A stretch of 6,866 nt of DNA from Oscillospiraceae bacterium (GTDB taxonomy: Bacteria > Bacillota > Clostridia > Oscillospirales > Ruminococcaceae), in assembly GCA_029068025.1 (NCBI GenBank), contig JAIEDJ010000229.1, positions 1 to 6,866 on the forward strand, in the 5' to 3' direction. How positions within the stretch are numbered: the stretch's first letter is position 1; each line of letters begins with the position of its first letter. This document shows, piece by piece, positions 6,515 through 6,866 of the stretch. Below the pieces are notes generated by a model. That model saw only the letters and a program-made list of their open reading frames with translations. It did no database searches and was not told the DNA's origin. The position numbers and the translations under genes are program-made.

Positions 6515-6615
6515 GAAATTTCAAAACCGGGCAACACTTCGTGTTGCCCCAGCCAATCCCCGACGCCCGCCGCGCTTCGCGCGGTGTGCGCCGGGAATTG
6601 CTTTTTGAAATTTCT
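6514..6615. mobile_element. MITE-like inverted-repeat element folding as three-way junction
   Basis: Perfect 13-bp terminal inverted repeats, AGAAATTTCAAAA at 6514-6526 and its complement at 6603-6615, enclose two further hairpins. Hairpin A is a perfect 9-bp stem, GGGCAACAC at 6529-6537 with 6541-6549, and loop TTC. Hairpin B spans 6554-6600. Its base (6554-6562 with 6592-6600) has 8 of 9 pairs and its tip is a perfect 6-bp CCGCGC/GCGCGG stem (6570-6575 with 6579-6584), again with loop TTC. Nearly every base is paired, so both strands fold into the same Y shape. There is no coding capacity for a transposase, so it would be non-autonomous. It lies in the leader of the nucleotidyltransferase operon and would also be transcribed as a structured RNA. 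Alternatives are a structured regulatory RNA or a REP/BIME-like element. Confidence 0.65.
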
Positions 6616-6622
6616 CATACAC

Positions 6623-6630
6623 ATTTAAAA
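6623..6630. repeat. 8-bp direct repeat ATTTAAAA, right flank
   Basis: This is the second copy of the octamer at 6507-6514. It shares its last base with the second copy of the 15-bp repeat. Confidence 0.5.
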
Positions 6631-6644
6631 CGTTGATCTTGGCT
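6630..6644. repeat. 15-bp direct repeat ACGTTGATCTTGGCT, copy 2
   Basis: Perfect match to 6463-6477. On the minus strand both copies can read as the peptide SQDQR in the reconstructed leader frame. Confidence 0.85.
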
Positions 6645-6684
6645 TAGGCACTTTGCGCCGCTTTTGTCACTCTGCCTCATTTTA

Positions 6685-6713
6685 ATTATACAACACTTTC
6701 CGCGCAAATTCAA
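6685..6713 (-). promoter_or_regulatory. Promoter of nucleotidyltransferase-kinase operon
   Basis: On the minus strand, TTGAAT (complement of 6708-6713, 4 of 6 matches) and TATAAT (complement of 6685-6690, 6 of 6) are separated by 17 bp. Transcription should start near 6678, giving an unusually long leader of about 280 nt that holds the repeats and the folded element. No T-box or other riboswitch consensus was recognised in that leader. Confidence 0.72.
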
Positions 6714-6817
6714 GTATTTTTTACTATTACTTGTTTTTAATTTATACTTGTTTGATATTTTCACGAAATCATCACCGTTTTTTCACTCAATTTACATATT
6801 AAACTACTGCGATAGTG
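6714..6817. other. A+T-rich divergent intergenic region with short direct repeats
   Basis: No gene is seen here. TACTTGTTT occurs at 6728-6736 and 6745-6753, 17 bp apart. The reverse complement of its first six bases, CAAGTA, occurs at 6711-6716, touching the minus-strand -35 box. TTTTCAC occurs at 6758-6764 and 6778-6784, 20 bp apart. These could be operator half-sites between two divergent promoters, but short repeats are expected by chance in such A+T-rich DNA. Confidence 0.3.
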
Positions 6818-6846
6818 TTGACAAATCAAGGATATTATGTTAAAAT
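6818..6846 (+). promoter_or_regulatory. Strong sigma-A promoter for a gene beyond the right edge
   Basis: TTGACA at 6818-6823 matches the -35 consensus 6 of 6. After a 17-bp spacer comes TAAAAT at 6841-6846 (5 of 6), preceded by TG at 6838-6839, which makes an extended -10. Transcription would start near 6853 and run rightwards, so its gene lies outside the window. It is divergent from the nucleotidyltransferase operon promoter. Confidence 0.78.
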
Positions 6847-6866
6847 ACAATCAGAAACTATTGCAA

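Larger units (their letters stand above)
6406..6680 (-). pseudogene. Possible small basic leader ORF split by inserted element
   Basis: An ATG at 6678-6680 opens a frame of 21 codons that stops at 6615-6617, inside the inserted structure. The frame that ends at TGA 6406-6408 carries KSTAPRQRYK and then TSQDQRDKGNSKRQ. Joining 6680-6623 to 6506-6406, which removes the element plus one copy of ATTTAAAA, gives exactly 53 codons with no internal stop. The product would be a Lys/Arg/Gln-rich 52-residue peptide with SQDQR twice and DK(S)G twice, all in the same frame. Its stop is 8 nt before the nucleotidyltransferase ATG, so it could have been a coupled leader peptide. Against this, the ATG lies at the predicted transcript start and has no Shine-Dalgarno site. 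In the present sequence a 72-codon frame (6624-6406) starting inside the element reads through the same end. This is an inference, and the region may be non-coding. Confidence 0.27.

Noticed and set aside
6406..6624. A 72-codon minus-strand frame across the folded element
   Set aside because: It starts inside the inverted-repeat element with no ribosome binding site, and much of it translates hairpin sequence. It is treated as a by-product of the insertion rather than a gene.
6457..6670. Possible CRISPR-like array from the spaced 15-bp repeats
   Set aside because: There are only two perfect copies and one diverged copy, at unequal spacing, with a hairpin element between them and no cas gene.
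6398..6680. Possible T-box or other riboswitch in the long operon leader
   Set aside because: No T-box consensus or known aptamer core was recognised. The structure present is a symmetric inverted-repeat element rather than an aptamer plus terminator.

Overview
The window looks like a chromosomal segment of a low- to mid-GC Gram-positive bacterium of the class Clostridia, perhaps Ruminococcaceae/Oscillospiraceae. The signs are sigma-A promoters close to or at consensus, an AGG-type Shine-Dalgarno site before galM, a BceS/GraS-type intramembrane-sensing histidine kinase, a clostridial-style methyl-accepting chemotaxis protein (MCP), and an HD-domain CCA-family nucleotidyltransferase. The organism assignment is inference. 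No rRNA, tRNA, CRISPR array or transposase gene was found.

Layout: positions 2-190 hold the 3' end of a plus-strand gene, probably an XRE-family regulator. It is separated by a strong bidirectional terminator (196-235) from four minus-strand genes. In transcription order (right to left) these are a CCA-family nucleotidyltransferase (6397-4895), a histidine kinase that overlaps it by ATGA (4898-3891), an MCP with its own full-consensus promoter (3787-1346), and galM (1275-238). The first two form a translationally coupled operon read from a promoter near 6685-6713. The MCP and galM lie head to tail, with a GC hairpin between them. At the right edge a plus-strand promoter (6818-6846) points out of the window, so 6685-6846 is a divergent control region.

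The most unusual part is the roughly 280-nt leader of the nucleotidyltransferase operon. It contains a nearly fully self-complementary element of about 102 bp (6514-6615): a perfect 13-bp terminal inverted repeat enclosing two hairpins, so that either strand can fold into a three-way junction. An 8-bp direct repeat ATTTAAAA flanks it. Removing the element plus one copy of that repeat joins two reading frames into one 52-codon basic ORF ending 8 nt before the nucleotidyltransferase start. This looks like a MITE-like insertion into a small leader ORF, although the small ORF has a weak start.

Two other points stand out. The nucleotidyltransferase departs from the CCA-enzyme consensus in several catalytic and template motifs, including EDxxR reading SKPSR. 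The MCP has a Pro/Ala/Lys-rich tail of about 180 residues carrying repeated (K/R)SI(S/T)LP(G/D)D motifs. How the genes cooperate is not obvious: galM serves galactose metabolism and the MCP serves taxis, and the kinase has no response regulator or ABC transporter beside it.
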